Assembly: GCA_003131365.1 (NCBI GenBank)
Contig: PKVB01000017.1
Location: 46,095-60,314 of the forward strand
Direction of reading: 5' to 3'
Origin: Gemmatimonadota bacterium
GTDB lineage: Bacteria; Gemmatimonadota; Gemmatimonadetes; Gemmatimonadales; Gemmatimonadaceae
Length of the DNA stretch: 14,220 bases
Shown here in pieces: positions 1-7,845 of the stretch. The position numbers and the translations under genes were made by a program. Numbering within the stretch: position 1 is the first letter of the stretch; every line of letters starts with the position of its first letter. Below the pieces are notes generated by a model. The model was not told the origin of the DNA. It worked only from the letters and a program-made list of their open reading frames with translations, and did not search any database.

Positions 1-1
1 C

Positions 2-1237
2 GTGGCGGAGAGAATGCGCTCCAGCAGCGAAGATCTGACGCGCCGCTGGCTCGATCGAATCAGCGCCAGGGTCAAGCTCGACCAGAACCGCATCTTCCCC
101 ACCGACGCGCTCCTCGACCACGTCCCGCTGCTCATACTCGGCATCGCCGACTATATCGAGAACCCCGAGAAGGTGATTCTGTCGGAGGTGCCGGTCGTGG
201 CGAAGGCAATGGAGCTGGGAGAGCTCCGGTTCTCGCAGGGATTCGATGAATACGAGGTGTTGAAGGAGTACGAGATCTTCGGCGGAATCCTCTTCTCCTT
301 TCTCTCGCGCGTCGTGGACAGTATCGAGGAGCCGTGCAGCCGGGGCGAGCTGCTCGCGTGCGCGCACCGCCTCTACCTGGCGGTAGCCCTCATCCAGCAA
401 GCGACGTTGACTCACTATCTGAGCCTGGTCAAGGAACGGCTCAACGAGCGCGAGCAGCGGCTTCGCGGCTTCAACCGCGCTCTCAGCCACGAGCTGAGAA
501 ATCTGATCGGTACGATCGCGGGGGCGGCTGAGATTCTCGAGCTGGGGACATTCTCGCCCGAACAGCAGCGCAGGATGACGTCCATGATCATTCGCAACAG
601 CACCAACATGAAAGTCACGCTTGAAAACCTCGTTGAGCTTTCAAGGCTGGACGAGGACGTGCGCCAATCGCGTCACATCGCTCTCCCCAATGCGGCGGCG
701 GAAGTGGCGCGGCAGCTCCGGGAATCGGCACGTGCTCACGGTGTTGAGATAAGGCTCCCGGCAGATTTGCCCACGATCAACGTGAGCGCCGCGGCGTTCG
801 AGTTATGCCTCTCCAACCTGCTGGCGAACGCGATCAAGTACTCCGACCCCGCCAAGGACAAGCGGTGGGTCGAGGTTCGCGCCTCCGTCACCACGCCGGA
901 CGATGGCGCGCAGGCCGAGACCGTGGTGGAGGTGCACGACAACGGACTCGGTGTTCCGGAAGCCAAACGCGCTGATCTCTTCAGGCGCTTTTACCGCGCG
1001 CACGAGGAATCCAACAGGCAGATCGACGGAACGGGGCTTGGTCTGAGCATCGTGCGCGAGACGATCACCTCGCTCGGAGGAAAGGCGTGGGCCGATTTTC
1101 GCGAAGATGGGACCACCTTCTTCTTCACGATGCCGAATCGCCGGTTAGAGGACGATACGGCGCATGAATCAGCTAGCGTTCCCGCGGTGCCTGCTACCGA
1201 ATCGGGCGATCGAACCGCAGAGGATTCGGCACGTTGA
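2..1237 (+). CDS. Soluble sensor histidine kinase with RsbRD-type N-terminal domain (5' end possibly cut by the window edge)
   Basis: This is a cytoplasmic two-component histidine kinase of about 411 residues with no membrane segment or signal peptide. Residues 1-140 resemble the RsbRD N-terminal domain (PF14361) of RsbR-type stressosome proteins: a helical bundle with the DHVPLLI and LKEYEIFGGILF segments. A HisKA helix follows, with the phospho-accepting histidine at about H163 in LSHELRN. The HATPase_c domain has the N box (NLLANAIKY, N276), G1 (DNGLGVP, 313-319), the F box (LFRRFYR) and G2 (GTGLGLSI, 343-350), so the kinase looks catalytically complete. The 30-residue tail is acidic and low in complexity, and its coding region overlaps the convergent dipeptidase gene. 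The first usable start is GTG at position 2, with no room to see a ribosome binding site, so the true start may lie outside the window. No partner response regulator is adjacent. The signal sensed is unknown. Confidence 0.9.
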   Translation: MAERMRSSSEDLTRRWLDRISARVKLDQNRIFPTDALLDHVPLLILGIADYIENPEKVILSEVPVVAKAMELGELRFSQGFDEYEVLKEYEIFGGILFSFLSRVVDSIEEPCSRGELLACAHRLYLAVALIQQATLTHYLSLVKERLNEREQRLRGFNRALSHELRNLIGTIAGAAEILELGTFSPEQQRRMTSMIIRNSTNMKVTLENLVELSRLDEDVRQSRHIALPNAAAEVARQLRESARAHGVEIRLPADLPTINVSAAAFELCLSNLLANAIKYSDPAKDKRWVEVRASVTTPDDGAQAETVVEVHDNGLGVPEAKRADLFRRFYRAHEESNRQIDGTGLGLSIVRETITSLGGKAWADFREDGTTFFFTMPNRRLEDDTAHESASVPAVPATESGDRTAEDSAR

Positions 1238-1883
1238 AGCTGAAGTGCCACCACTCGTGGTCGTAGTTCACGAATCCTTCGCGCTCCATCGCGGCTTTGA
1301 GCCTTTGCCTGTTCGCCGCCGCTTCGCCCGACGCGTTCGCCGTGTGAGCCTCCGCTGAGAACGTGTCGAATGGCGTGCCCATCTCGAGCTCCCGGCCAGT
1401 CGCGAGGTCGATCAGAGTGAGATCGATGGCGAGGCCAAGGTTGTGTCGCGAGCGGCTGGCGATGTAGCCGTCCTTGAGCAGATCGGGCCGGTTGACGCGC
1501 TCGGTCCATTCGACCATCGCCAGCGTCGCGCGAACCGGGCGATATGCGTCGAAGACTTTGATGCCGATTGCCTGCGGCAAGAGATCGCGCTCGACGCGCG
1601 ATAGTGCGTCCGCGGCTTCTCGTCGCAGAAATGCGCGATTGGCGAGATACCCCGGGAGCGGAGCGCCGGTGAAGTTGTTGGACATCGCGTAGCGAAGATC
1701 GACCACGATCCTCGGGTCCAGCGTCCGCACGTCCGTGAGAAGAGTGTCGGCGGCAGCGTCGGGCGCGATCTCCGTCTCGGCAGTATTGACCGGCGGAGCG
1801 ACCGGCGCCGGCGGGCTGGCGACCGGCTGGGAGACGCACGCAAGCAGTAATGCGCCAAGCAGTGGAGCGGAAACTTTTCGCAT
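1194..1883 (-). CDS. D-alanyl-D-alanine dipeptidase, VanX/DdpX family (peptidase M15D), predicted lipoprotein
   Basis: This is a zinc dipeptidase of the VanX/DdpX family, which hydrolyses free D-Ala-D-Ala released during cell-wall turnover. The signatures are all present: DAYRP with the substrate-binding arginine R115; SRHNLGLAID supplying the zinc ligands H147 and D154 (SxHxxGxAxD motif); and EWWHF with catalytic E210 and zinc ligand H213. The N-terminus is a short charged and hydrophobic leader ending in LLLAC, a lipobox with C16 as the lipidated cysteine. A Pro/Ala-rich spacer to about residue 45 follows, so the enzyme is probably anchored in the periplasm. No vanA/vanH-type ligase or dehydrogenase is nearby, so a role in peptidoglycan recycling or dipeptide scavenging is more likely than glycopeptide resistance (inference). 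The last 44 nt overlap the end of the convergent histidine kinase gene. No clear ribosome binding site precedes the ATG. Confidence 0.93.
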   Translation of the reverse strand: MRKVSAPLLGALLLACVSQPVASPPAPVAPPVNTAETEIAPDAAADTLLTDVRTLDPRIVVDLRYAMSNNFTGAPLPGYLANRAFLRREAADALSRVERDLLPQAIGIKVFDAYRPVRATLAMVEWTERVNRPDLLKDGYIASRSRHNLGLAIDLTLIDLATGRELEMGTPFDTFSAEAHTANASGEAAANRQRLKAAMEREGFVNYDHEWWHFSFNVPNPLRFDRPIR

Positions 1884-1955
1884 TCGGAAGAATACTCCGC
1901 GCCGCGGGCGTTAACGAGTCATTCCTGAGACATCCCGATTGGCGCATATTTTCGC

Positions 1956-3179
1956 ATGGCAAGCTCCGACGCGATAAGCCCGGCTTCGCTCGCGCACGCC
2001 GCCCCCCGCGGCCACCGCGCCGCGGTCATCGCCAGCTTCCTCGGCTGGACGCTCGATGCGTTCGACTTCTTCCTGGTCGTGTTCTCGCTCACCGCGATCG
2101 CGAAGGAGTTCCACAAGACTGATGCGGAGCTCGCGCTCACGATCACTGTGACGCTCGCGTTCAGGCCGGTCGGCGCGTTCATATTCGGATTGATGGCGGA
2201 CCGGTACGGCCGGAAGCTGCCACTGATGATCGATCTCGTGTTCTTCTCGATCGTCGAGATTCTGACGGGATTTGCGCCCAACTATGCGACGTTCTTCATT
2301 CTGCGCGGCTTGTTCGGAATCGGCATGGGCGGGGAGTGGGGCGTCGGAGCATCTCTCGCCATGGAAAAAGCGCCGAAGGGTCGGCGCGGTGTTCTCTCCG
2401 GATTGCTGCAGGAAGGGTACGCGACTGGATATCTCCTCGCCGCCGTCTGCTATTTCTTTGTGTTCCCGCGCTGGGGCTGGCGGCCGATGTTCTTCATCGG
2501 CGGAGTGCCGGCGCTCCTGGCCGTCTTCGTCCGCTTTCGTGTGGAAGAGTCTGAGGTCTGGCAGCGCACCAAGCACAAGGACTGGAGCAGCCTCGGCCGC
2601 GGCATAGCCTCGCACTGGAGGCTCTTTCTCTATCTGACGCTGCTCATGGCCGGCATGAACTTCGTCTCGCACGGAACGCAGGACATGTATCCGACATTTC
2701 TGCAGCGCGATTGGGGATTCTCGCCGCAGAAGCGGGCCGCGCTCACGGCTTTCTCGATGATCGGCGCGATCATCGGTGGCGTCACCTTCGGCTATCTCTC
2801 CGACAGGATCGGGCGGCGTCGCTCGATCGTGATCGCACTGGTGCTCGCGATCCTCATGATTCCTTTGTGGGCGTTCTCGCCATCACTCACCGGTCTCGTC
2901 ATCGGCGCATTCGCCATGCAGTTCATGGTTCAGGGGGCGTGGGGAGTGATTCCCGCGCACATAACGGAGCTGTCGCCGGATTCGGTGCGCGGTTTCCTGC
3001 CGGGGTTCGCCTATCAGTGCGGCGTATTGATCGCCAGCTCGGTCGCCTACCTCGAAGCGATCTTCGCAGCGCGCACCAGCTACGCGCAATCGATGGCAAT
3101 CGTAGCGGTGACGGTCTTCTCTGTGGCCGCCATCATTGCGTGGGCGGGGCGAGAAAAGCACGCCGTGGAGTTCGGCTAA
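1956..3179 (+). CDS. MFS transporter, sialate/lactate (SHS/JEN-like) proton symporter group
   Basis: This is an integral inner-membrane transporter of 407 residues with about 12 hydrophobic segments, the usual length for the major facilitator superfamily. The MFS motif A loop is seen twice, at residues 78-90 (GLMADRYGRKLPL) and 279-291 (GYLSDRIGRRRSI), marking the two six-helix halves. Helix 1 contains GWTLDAFDFF with acidic D34 and D37, and helix 4 contains FGIGMGGEWGVGASLAMEKAP-like sequence. Both are reminiscent of the sialate:H+ symporter and JEN lactate permease branch, which carries small carboxylates such as lactate, pyruvate or sialic acid. The exact substrate cannot be read from sequence, and aromatic-acid symporters are a close alternative. 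The gene diverges from the dipeptidase across a 72-nt gap and faces the decarboxylase gene across a 34-nt gap. The ATG start lacks an obvious Shine-Dalgarno sequence. Confidence 0.88.
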   Translation: MASSDAISPASLAHAAPRGHRAAVIASFLGWTLDAFDFFLVVFSLTAIAKEFHKTDAELALTITVTLAFRPVGAFIFGLMADRYGRKLPLMIDLVFFSIVEILTGFAPNYATFFILRGLFGIGMGGEWGVGASLAMEKAPKGRRGVLSGLLQEGYATGYLLAAVCYFFVFPRWGWRPMFFIGGVPALLAVFVRFRVEESEVWQRTKHKDWSSLGRGIASHWRLFLYLTLLMAGMNFVSHGTQDMYPTFLQRDWGFSPQKRAALTAFSMIGAIIGGVTFGYLSDRIGRRRSIVIALVLAILMIPLWAFSPSLTGLVIGAFAMQFMVQGAWGVIPAHITELSPDSVRGFLPGFAYQCGVLIASSVAYLEAIFAARTSYAQSMAIVAVTVFSVAAIIAWAGREKHAVEFG

Positions 3180-3195
3180 GGCCGAATCCGCGACC

Positions 3196-3215
3196 GGGCC
3201 GGCAAAGCCTGGCTC
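3196..3215. terminator. Possible bidirectional hairpin between convergent genes
   Basis: In the short gap between the MFS gene and the decarboxylase, GGGCCGGC and GCCTGGCTC can pair around an AAA loop, giving about 8 base pairs with one bulged T and one G·T pair. There is no T-tract on either side, so this is not a classical intrinsic terminator. The placement in a convergent gap is the main support. Confidence 0.3.
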
Positions 3216-4692
3216 AGGTTGATTCGATTTCCTTCGCTTTTGCGACGAGCCCGTCCAGGAGCGCGCGCACGTGCTCGGGCCCGGTGCGGGGATTCATCAT
3301 CGTCACGCGCAGCACTGGGCGGCCATCGAGAACCGTCGCCGTAATCCAGCCCGTCCCTTCCTTGTTGTACCGTGGTCGAAGCTCGCGATTGAGCGCGTCG
3401 ATCCGCTGGACCTCGGACGCGGGTGAACTTTTTCCGCGGCGCACCCTTCCGTCCCCGCCAAGATAGCGGAAGCAGAGAATGTTGGATTCCGGCTCGTGGA
3501 TATTCTCGAAATCCTCGCGCTCCTCGATCGCCTCGTAGAGGAGCCGCGCGGTGTTGCAGAGGTGGTCGTAGATTCGCCCCAGGCCATCGGACCCGAAGCG
3601 CTGCATCACGAACCACAGCTTGAGAACATCGGCGCGACGCGAGCACTGAAAGCTCCGAATCCCCTGATCGATGACGCGCGCGGACTTGCCGGCGTGGAAC
3701 AGATACGGCGCGTGTTGCGCGAACGCGCGCTCCAGATCGCCTTCATCGCGCGTCAGCACCATTCCGGTCGCCAGCGGCAGCAGCATCATCTTGTGCGGGT
3801 CCCACGCCAGCGACCGTGAGTGGCGAAGCCCGTTGAGGGCGCGCGGCGGGCGCGCTGACAGTAGAGCGCTGGCGCCGTGCGCGGCATCGACGTGCAGCCA
3901 GATGCCCCGCTCCTCGCACAGCGCACCGACTGCTTCCAGGTCGTCGAACGAGCCCGTTGCCGTCGTGCCGGCGGTCGCGACGACCGCCATCACGTGTTTG
4001 CCATCTTCACGCAGACGGTCGAGAGCCGCAATGAGAAGATCGACGTCGATCCGGTGATCCCGCGACGCAATCGGGATTCCCCGGCGCCGGCCCATCCCGA
4101 GCTGACCAATGGCGCGCGTCACCGCATAGTGCGCGTGCTCTCCGTACACGACGACAGGGGGATCGGCGCCAAGCCCGTCCTCCCAGGCAGTCGGGACGGC
4201 TGCGTTTCTCGCCGCCAGCATTGCCGTGAAGTTGGCTTCGGTGCCGCCGGAGGTCAGAGCGCCGCCGGCTCCCCCGCCGTAGCCCGCCAGCTTTGCCAGC
4301 CAGCCAACGATCTGGTGCTCGATCATCGTCGCTGTCGGCGACATCTCCCACACCGCCAGCGACTGGTTGAGCGCGCCAATCACGCTTTCCATCCACACTC
4401 CGACCGGAAGCGGCGCGGATGTCTGATGGCCCATGTACATCGGGTGGTAATACTTGTTGGCGTCGGCCAGCACTTCCCGCTCGAGACGGGCTATGATCTC
4501 CGCGACCGGATGTCCTTCGCGCGGAAACTCTTCCTCGAACCGCCGCGCCAGCTCCTCCGCTGAGCGCGGCGTCGAGACCTGACCCTTGCCGGCGCGCGTC
4601 GATTCGAAGTAGCGAGCGGTCACAGCGGCAAATTGTTCTCCGACTTCGAGCGAGGTGTCCGCCTCCAGCTCGGCGAGAATATCATCGATCAT
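3214..4692 (-). CDS. PLP-dependent group II amino-acid decarboxylase (aromatic-L-amino-acid / glutamate / diaminobutyrate decarboxylase family)
   Basis: This is a cytoplasmic pyridoxal-5'-phosphate enzyme expected to decarboxylate an amino acid to the amine plus CO2. The 492-residue length is normal for the group II family. Visible landmarks are TSGGTEANFTA (147-157, phosphate binding), GEHAHYA with the cofactor-stacking H188, HVDAAHG with D269 contacting the pyridine nitrogen, and SLAWDPHKMM with the Schiff-base lysine K301. The N-terminal segment with KYYHPMYMGHQ also fits this family. Substrate cannot be assigned: aromatic amino acids, glutamate and 2,4-diaminobutyrate are handled by close relatives. 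The ATG lies 19 nt after the stop of the upstream LuxR-type regulator, so the two are probably cotranscribed. No strong ribosome binding site is seen just upstream, so expression may depend partly on translation of the regulator. Confidence 0.92.
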   Translation of the reverse strand: MIDDILAELEADTSLEVGEQFAAVTARYFESTRAGKGQVSTPRSAEELARRFEEEFPREGHPVAEIIARLEREVLADANKYYHPMYMGHQTSAPLPVGVWMESVIGALNQSLAVWEMSPTATMIEHQIVGWLAKLAGYGGGAGGALTSGGTEANFTAMLAARNAAVPTAWEDGLGADPPVVVYGEHAHYAVTRAIGQLGMGRRRGIPIASRDHRIDVDLLIAALDRLREDGKHVMAVVATAGTTATGSFDDLEAVGALCEERGIWLHVDAAHGASALLSARPPRALNGLRHSRSLAWDPHKMMLLPLATGMVLTRDEGDLERAFAQHAPYLFHAGKSARVIDQGIRSFQCSRRADVLKLWFVMQRFGSDGLGRIYDHLCNTARLLYEAIEEREDFENIHEPESNILCFRYLGGDGRVRRGKSSPASEVQRIDALNRELRPRYNKEGTGWITATVLDGRPVLRVTMMNPRTGPEHVRALLDGLVAKAKEIEST

Positions 4693-4711
4693 GCCCGCAA
4701 ATCTACCGCGA

Positions 4712-7700
4712 CTATCCCTCGAGCAGTCCGTTCTGACGGACGAAGTCGGCCAGCTCGCCTCTCGACCCGACGCTGAGCTTGAGAAAAATGTTCGAGAGGT
4801 GGGTGCTCACCGTGCGCGCGGAGATCTGAAGCGCGCCCCCAATTTCCTTGTTGGACTTGCGGGTTGCGACCATCCTCGCGATTTCCATCTCCCGGCCGGT
4901 CAATCCGGCCGCGCCGCTCGTCGCCGACTTGGGCGGCGGCCTGACCCCGAGCTCTCGCATCTCCTCGCGCGTTCCATCGAGCTCGACGGTCGCGCCGATG
5001 CGTGCAAACACATCGTGCGCCTTACGGAGCTCGCGCATTCCCCCCTCCCGGTCGCCCACCTCGACCAAAGCGCCGGCGAGCCGCCGCCTGATTTTCGCTG
5101 CTTGCGGAGGAAACGGAATCGCTTCGAGCTGCTCGACGGACGATTGCAATAGCTCGATCGCCCGTGCCGGGTCGCCATCTCGGAACCTTGCGAGCAGGCC
5201 ATCGCACCCATCCGCGTAAGCAAGTCCCAGGCGGTGATGAAAACGGCCGGCATCGCGTCTCATGCGCGCCGAATGCTTGGCGGCTCTATCGAAGTCGCGA
5301 GCGAAGAGCGCCGCCTCCCCCACCGTCGGCAGGAGCCATTGAAGGGCCCACACGATGTATCCGGTTCGATCTGCGATCGCGAGTCCCGCCTCACCGATGC
5401 GAACTGCCTCCTTTGGGTGACCTTTCGCCAGATAGTACGACGCCATACCGAGATGCGCCGGGATGATCGAAGGGACGTCGAGCGCGCGTTCACCCGCGCC
5501 TTCCAGCGACCCTGCTTTCTCAGCACCTGCAAGCTTCCACGCCTCATCGAAGTACTCTTTCGCCTTGTGGTCCGAGCCCCGCCAGAGATAGATCAGACCA
5601 GACCACACGTAGAGTCGCGGCAGCAGCACGCGTTGGTTCAGACTCTTGGCGAGACCGATGGTGCGCTCCGCGGTTTCGATCGCCGCATCCCAGTCGCCGA
5701 CGCTCGAGGAGTATTGCACGAAAAGCTCGGCGGACCAGAGCGGCAAAAGCAGCGAATGCATTTGCTCCGCCAGTCGGTCGCTGGCGGCGAGGTGCTTCAG
5801 AAAAGCCTGGGCATCGCCGCAAACTCCTTCCAGTAGCGTCATTCCCCAATGCGCGGTCCACGCCAGCATTCGCTGGCCAGCGGCTTCCGCGTGTGCGATC
5901 GCCTGCGTCCCATGCTCTCGCGCGAGATCGAGGGGACCTGCCCACGCATAGAGAAGAAGAAGCGCTCTGTGCGCGCGTGAAAGAAGAGCATCGTTCCGCA
6001 CGCCGCCTTCCTTCGCCGACGCCAGCGCAGCCTCGACTTCAGCCTGGGCTTCCTTCAATCGTCCCAGATCCTGGAGAGCGATTCCCTTGGCAAGGCGCAG
6101 CCTCACCGTTGTGGACCGGTCGCTGGATGCAGACGCCTCGACAAGTCCGGCTTCGTAGTGCGCCAGGGCGTCGGCGTATCTCCCGCTCCAGTAGCAAGCG
6201 AGCCCCATGCGGTGGTCGATGTCGGCGAGCGCGCCGTTCTCGCCTCGTGCCGCGGCTTCTCCGCGCGCGCGAGCCCATAGCTGCATCGCCGCATCATATT
6301 CGCCCAATCGCTGCCGCGTCCGCGCCAGCGTCGTGAGAATTTCCTCGCGCGGCGCATCCGTGATCATGGGATCCTTGTCCAAATGCTCAAGGGCCGCCGC
6401 CAGGTAGTTCGCCGCCTCCCGATTGGCGTACTTCTCGATAGCGCCGCGTCCAGCGGCGTAGAGGTATCTCACGGCCTTTCGCGCCAGCGACTGCGAATGG
6501 GCACGGGCGTAGTGGAGGGCCAACTCGTCGGCGTGGTCGAGCGCGCCGTCGCCGTAGAGGCTCTCGAGGGCTTCGGCGATCGTCGCGTGCAGTAGACGCG
6601 CGCGTGCCTGCCCCAGCTCCGAGTAAATCACCTGCTGGAGCAGCGGATGGGTAAAATCATAGTGGATCGCATCGACATGGATCGCATCAATGCTTCCGGT
6701 TTCCGCCAGCACTCGCTGAGCAAGCAGCTCTTCGACGGCAGCGATGATCTCCGTCTCTGGCAAGCCGGAAACGCTGGCCAGCGTATCGTGCTCGGCACGG
6801 GTCCCGATGACGGCGGCGAGGTTCGCCAGGGTTCGTGCGTTTGGTGACAACCGATCGACTCTCGCCTTAACGACATCGCGGATCGTGGACGGCAGGTGAA
6901 GAGTCTGCATTTCCCAGCCTGTCCAACGGCCGTCCTTCTGGCTCAGCGCACCCGAATCCACCAGCGACTTGAGCGTCTCTTCGACGAAAAACGGATTGCC
7001 CCGGGTCCAGTCGTACAGCATCGGTGAGAAATGCCGGGTCGCGGCCTTCTCAACACCGAACATCCGCTCGACTATTTCCTCAACGTCCACTTGCTCGAGG
7101 GGACGGAGCTTGTGGACAGTGAGTGATCCGAGGCCCAGCAGCGACTGTTCCGTGCTGCGCAAGATCGCGTTGGAGTCTCGCTCGGTCTCGTTGTATGTAC
7201 CGAGCAGAATTATTTTCTGGTTCTCGATGTGCCGTGCCACGAAATGCAGCAACTCGAGCGACGATGCGTCCGCCCACTGAAGATTCTCGAGCACAATGAA
7301 GAGAGGCTGCTTCGCTGAGAGCCGGCCGAGGAACTGAGTGAAGTTCCAAAGGAGGCGTGCCTTGATCTCGGACGGATCGGCGCCGGCCGACGCCCGTTCG
7401 CGGTCCGAGGGTCCCGCCAGGTTTGGAAACAGATACCCCAGCTCGGCTGCCCCGCCTCGAGTGAGGACGGAAAGCGTGGTGGGCTCGAGCGCCCGGACGA
7501 GCGGCAGAAGTGCATCGGAGAAGAGCGCATACGGAACTCCGGTTTCCACCGGATACGAACGTCCCACCGCCACGCTCCAGCCCCGCTTTGCCGCCTTGTC
7601 CGCAGCCGCGGCTGCCAGGCGCGTCTTCCCGATTCCGCCCTCGCCCACGACGAAAACGGAGCGACCAGCGCCCCTTCCGGCTTCATCGAGCGTCTTTGAC

Positions 7701-7756
7701 AGGAAAGCGAGCTCGGCAGTCCTGCCGACCAATGGCGCTTCATCAGGCCTTGGCAT
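4712..7756 (-). CDS. Large ATPase/TPR transcriptional regulator with C-terminal LuxR-type HTH (LAL/MalT-like)
   Basis: This is a signal-transduction ATPase regulator of 1014 residues, the usual size for LAL proteins. The N-terminal ATPase starts with LVGRTAEL and the Walker A loop GEGGIGKT (38-45). The Walker B region is FIVLENLQWAD (about 153-163), with glutamate E157 where an aspartate is commoner. A winged-helix and arm region follows (to about 400), then a long Ala-rich helical region (about 430-930) that looks like tetratricopeptide repeats, including RYADALAHYEAGL and EAVRIGEAGLAIA. The C-terminus (952-1010) is a LuxR/GerE DNA-binding domain beginning LTGREMEIARMV, with recognition-helix sequence ISARTVSTHLSNIFLKL. 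In this family ligand and ATP binding trigger oligomerisation and promoter activation. Position between a PAS protein and a decarboxylase suggests it controls its own operon (inference). A 15-nt tandem duplication adds a VDAIH repeat near the winged-helix region. Confidence 0.92.
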   Translation of the reverse strand: MPRPDEAPLVGRTAELAFLSKTLDEAGRGAGRSVFVVGEGGIGKTRLAAAAADKAAKRGWSVAVGRSYPVETGVPYALFSDALLPLVRALEPTTLSVLTRGGAAELGYLFPNLAGPSDRERASAGADPSEIKARLLWNFTQFLGRLSAKQPLFIVLENLQWADASSLELLHFVARHIENQKIILLGTYNETERDSNAILRSTEQSLLGLGSLTVHKLRPLEQVDVEEIVERMFGVEKAATRHFSPMLYDWTRGNPFFVEETLKSLVDSGALSQKDGRWTGWEMQTLHLPSTIRDVVKARVDRLSPNARTLANLAAVIGTRAEHDTLASVSGLPETEIIAAVEELLAQRVLAETGSIDAIHVDAIHYDFTHPLLQQVIYSELGQARARLLHATIAEALESLYGDGALDHADELALHYARAHSQSLARKAVRYLYAAGRGAIEKYANREAANYLAAALEHLDKDPMITDAPREEILTTLARTRQRLGEYDAAMQLWARARGEAAARGENGALADIDHRMGLACYWSGRYADALAHYEAGLVEASASSDRSTTVRLRLAKGIALQDLGRLKEAQAEVEAALASAKEGGVRNDALLSRAHRALLLLYAWAGPLDLAREHGTQAIAHAEAAGQRMLAWTAHWGMTLLEGVCGDAQAFLKHLAASDRLAEQMHSLLLPLWSAELFVQYSSSVGDWDAAIETAERTIGLAKSLNQRVLLPRLYVWSGLIYLWRGSDHKAKEYFDEAWKLAGAEKAGSLEGAGERALDVPSIIPAHLGMASYYLAKGHPKEAVRIGEAGLAIADRTGYIVWALQWLLPTVGEAALFARDFDRAAKHSARMRRDAGRFHHRLGLAYADGCDGLLARFRDGDPARAIELLQSSVEQLEAIPFPPQAAKIRRRLAGALVEVGDREGGMRELRKAHDVFARIGATVELDGTREEMRELGVRPPPKSATSGAAGLTGREMEIARMVATRKSNKEIGGALQISARTVSTHLSNIFLKLSVGSRGELADFVRQNGLLEG
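6662..6691. repeat. Short in-frame tandem duplication (2 x 15 nt)
   Basis: Two adjacent 15-nt units, GTGGATCGCATCGAC and ATGGATCGCATCAAT, match at most positions. Read on the minus strand inside the regulator gene, they encode consecutive IDAIH and VDAIH blocks. The repeat keeps the reading frame and looks like a local slippage or duplication event. Confidence 0.6.
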
Positions 7757-7790
7757 CGGAGCCTAATGTACGAGCCTCATTGCCTGGATG

Positions 7791-7821
7791 CTTGCTGCTA
7801 CCGGAGCAAGTCTTGTTTTTT
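7791..7821 (+). terminator. Hairpin followed by T6 in the gap between the PAS gene and the LuxR-type regulator gene
   Basis: CTTGCT (7791-7796) can pair with AGCAAG (7805-7810) around an 8-nt loop. Five nt later comes a run of six T at 7816-7821. On the plus strand this has the shape of a weak intrinsic terminator, but both flanking genes run on the minus strand, where the same hairpin follows an A-run and has no U-tract. It could stop antisense transcription or be coincidence. Confidence 0.25.
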
Positions 7822-7845
7822 CGAGCTAGGCCGACGGTTCGAAGG

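Noticed and set aside
1194..1883. Glycopeptide-resistance (van) locus
   Set aside because: Only the VanX/DdpX-type dipeptidase is present; no D-Ala-D-Lac ligase, VanH dehydrogenase or VanRS pair is nearby.
1884..1955. Promoter boxes (TTAACG and TATTCT on the minus strand) ahead of the dipeptidase gene
   Set aside because: The spacing of 14 nt is too short and the -10-like box lies almost at the start codon; not convincing.
991..1962. Long minus-strand open frame (about 323 codons) across the kinase end and dipeptidase gene
   Set aside because: Arg/Ser-rich translation with no domain. It is an out-of-frame shadow of the well-supported VanX-type dipeptidase and kinase, as expected at this GC content.
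1911..2672. Minus-strand open frame (about 253 codons) opposite the first MFS gene
   Set aside because: Composition is charged and low in complexity, and it runs antisense to a clear 12-helix transporter with two MFS motif A loops.
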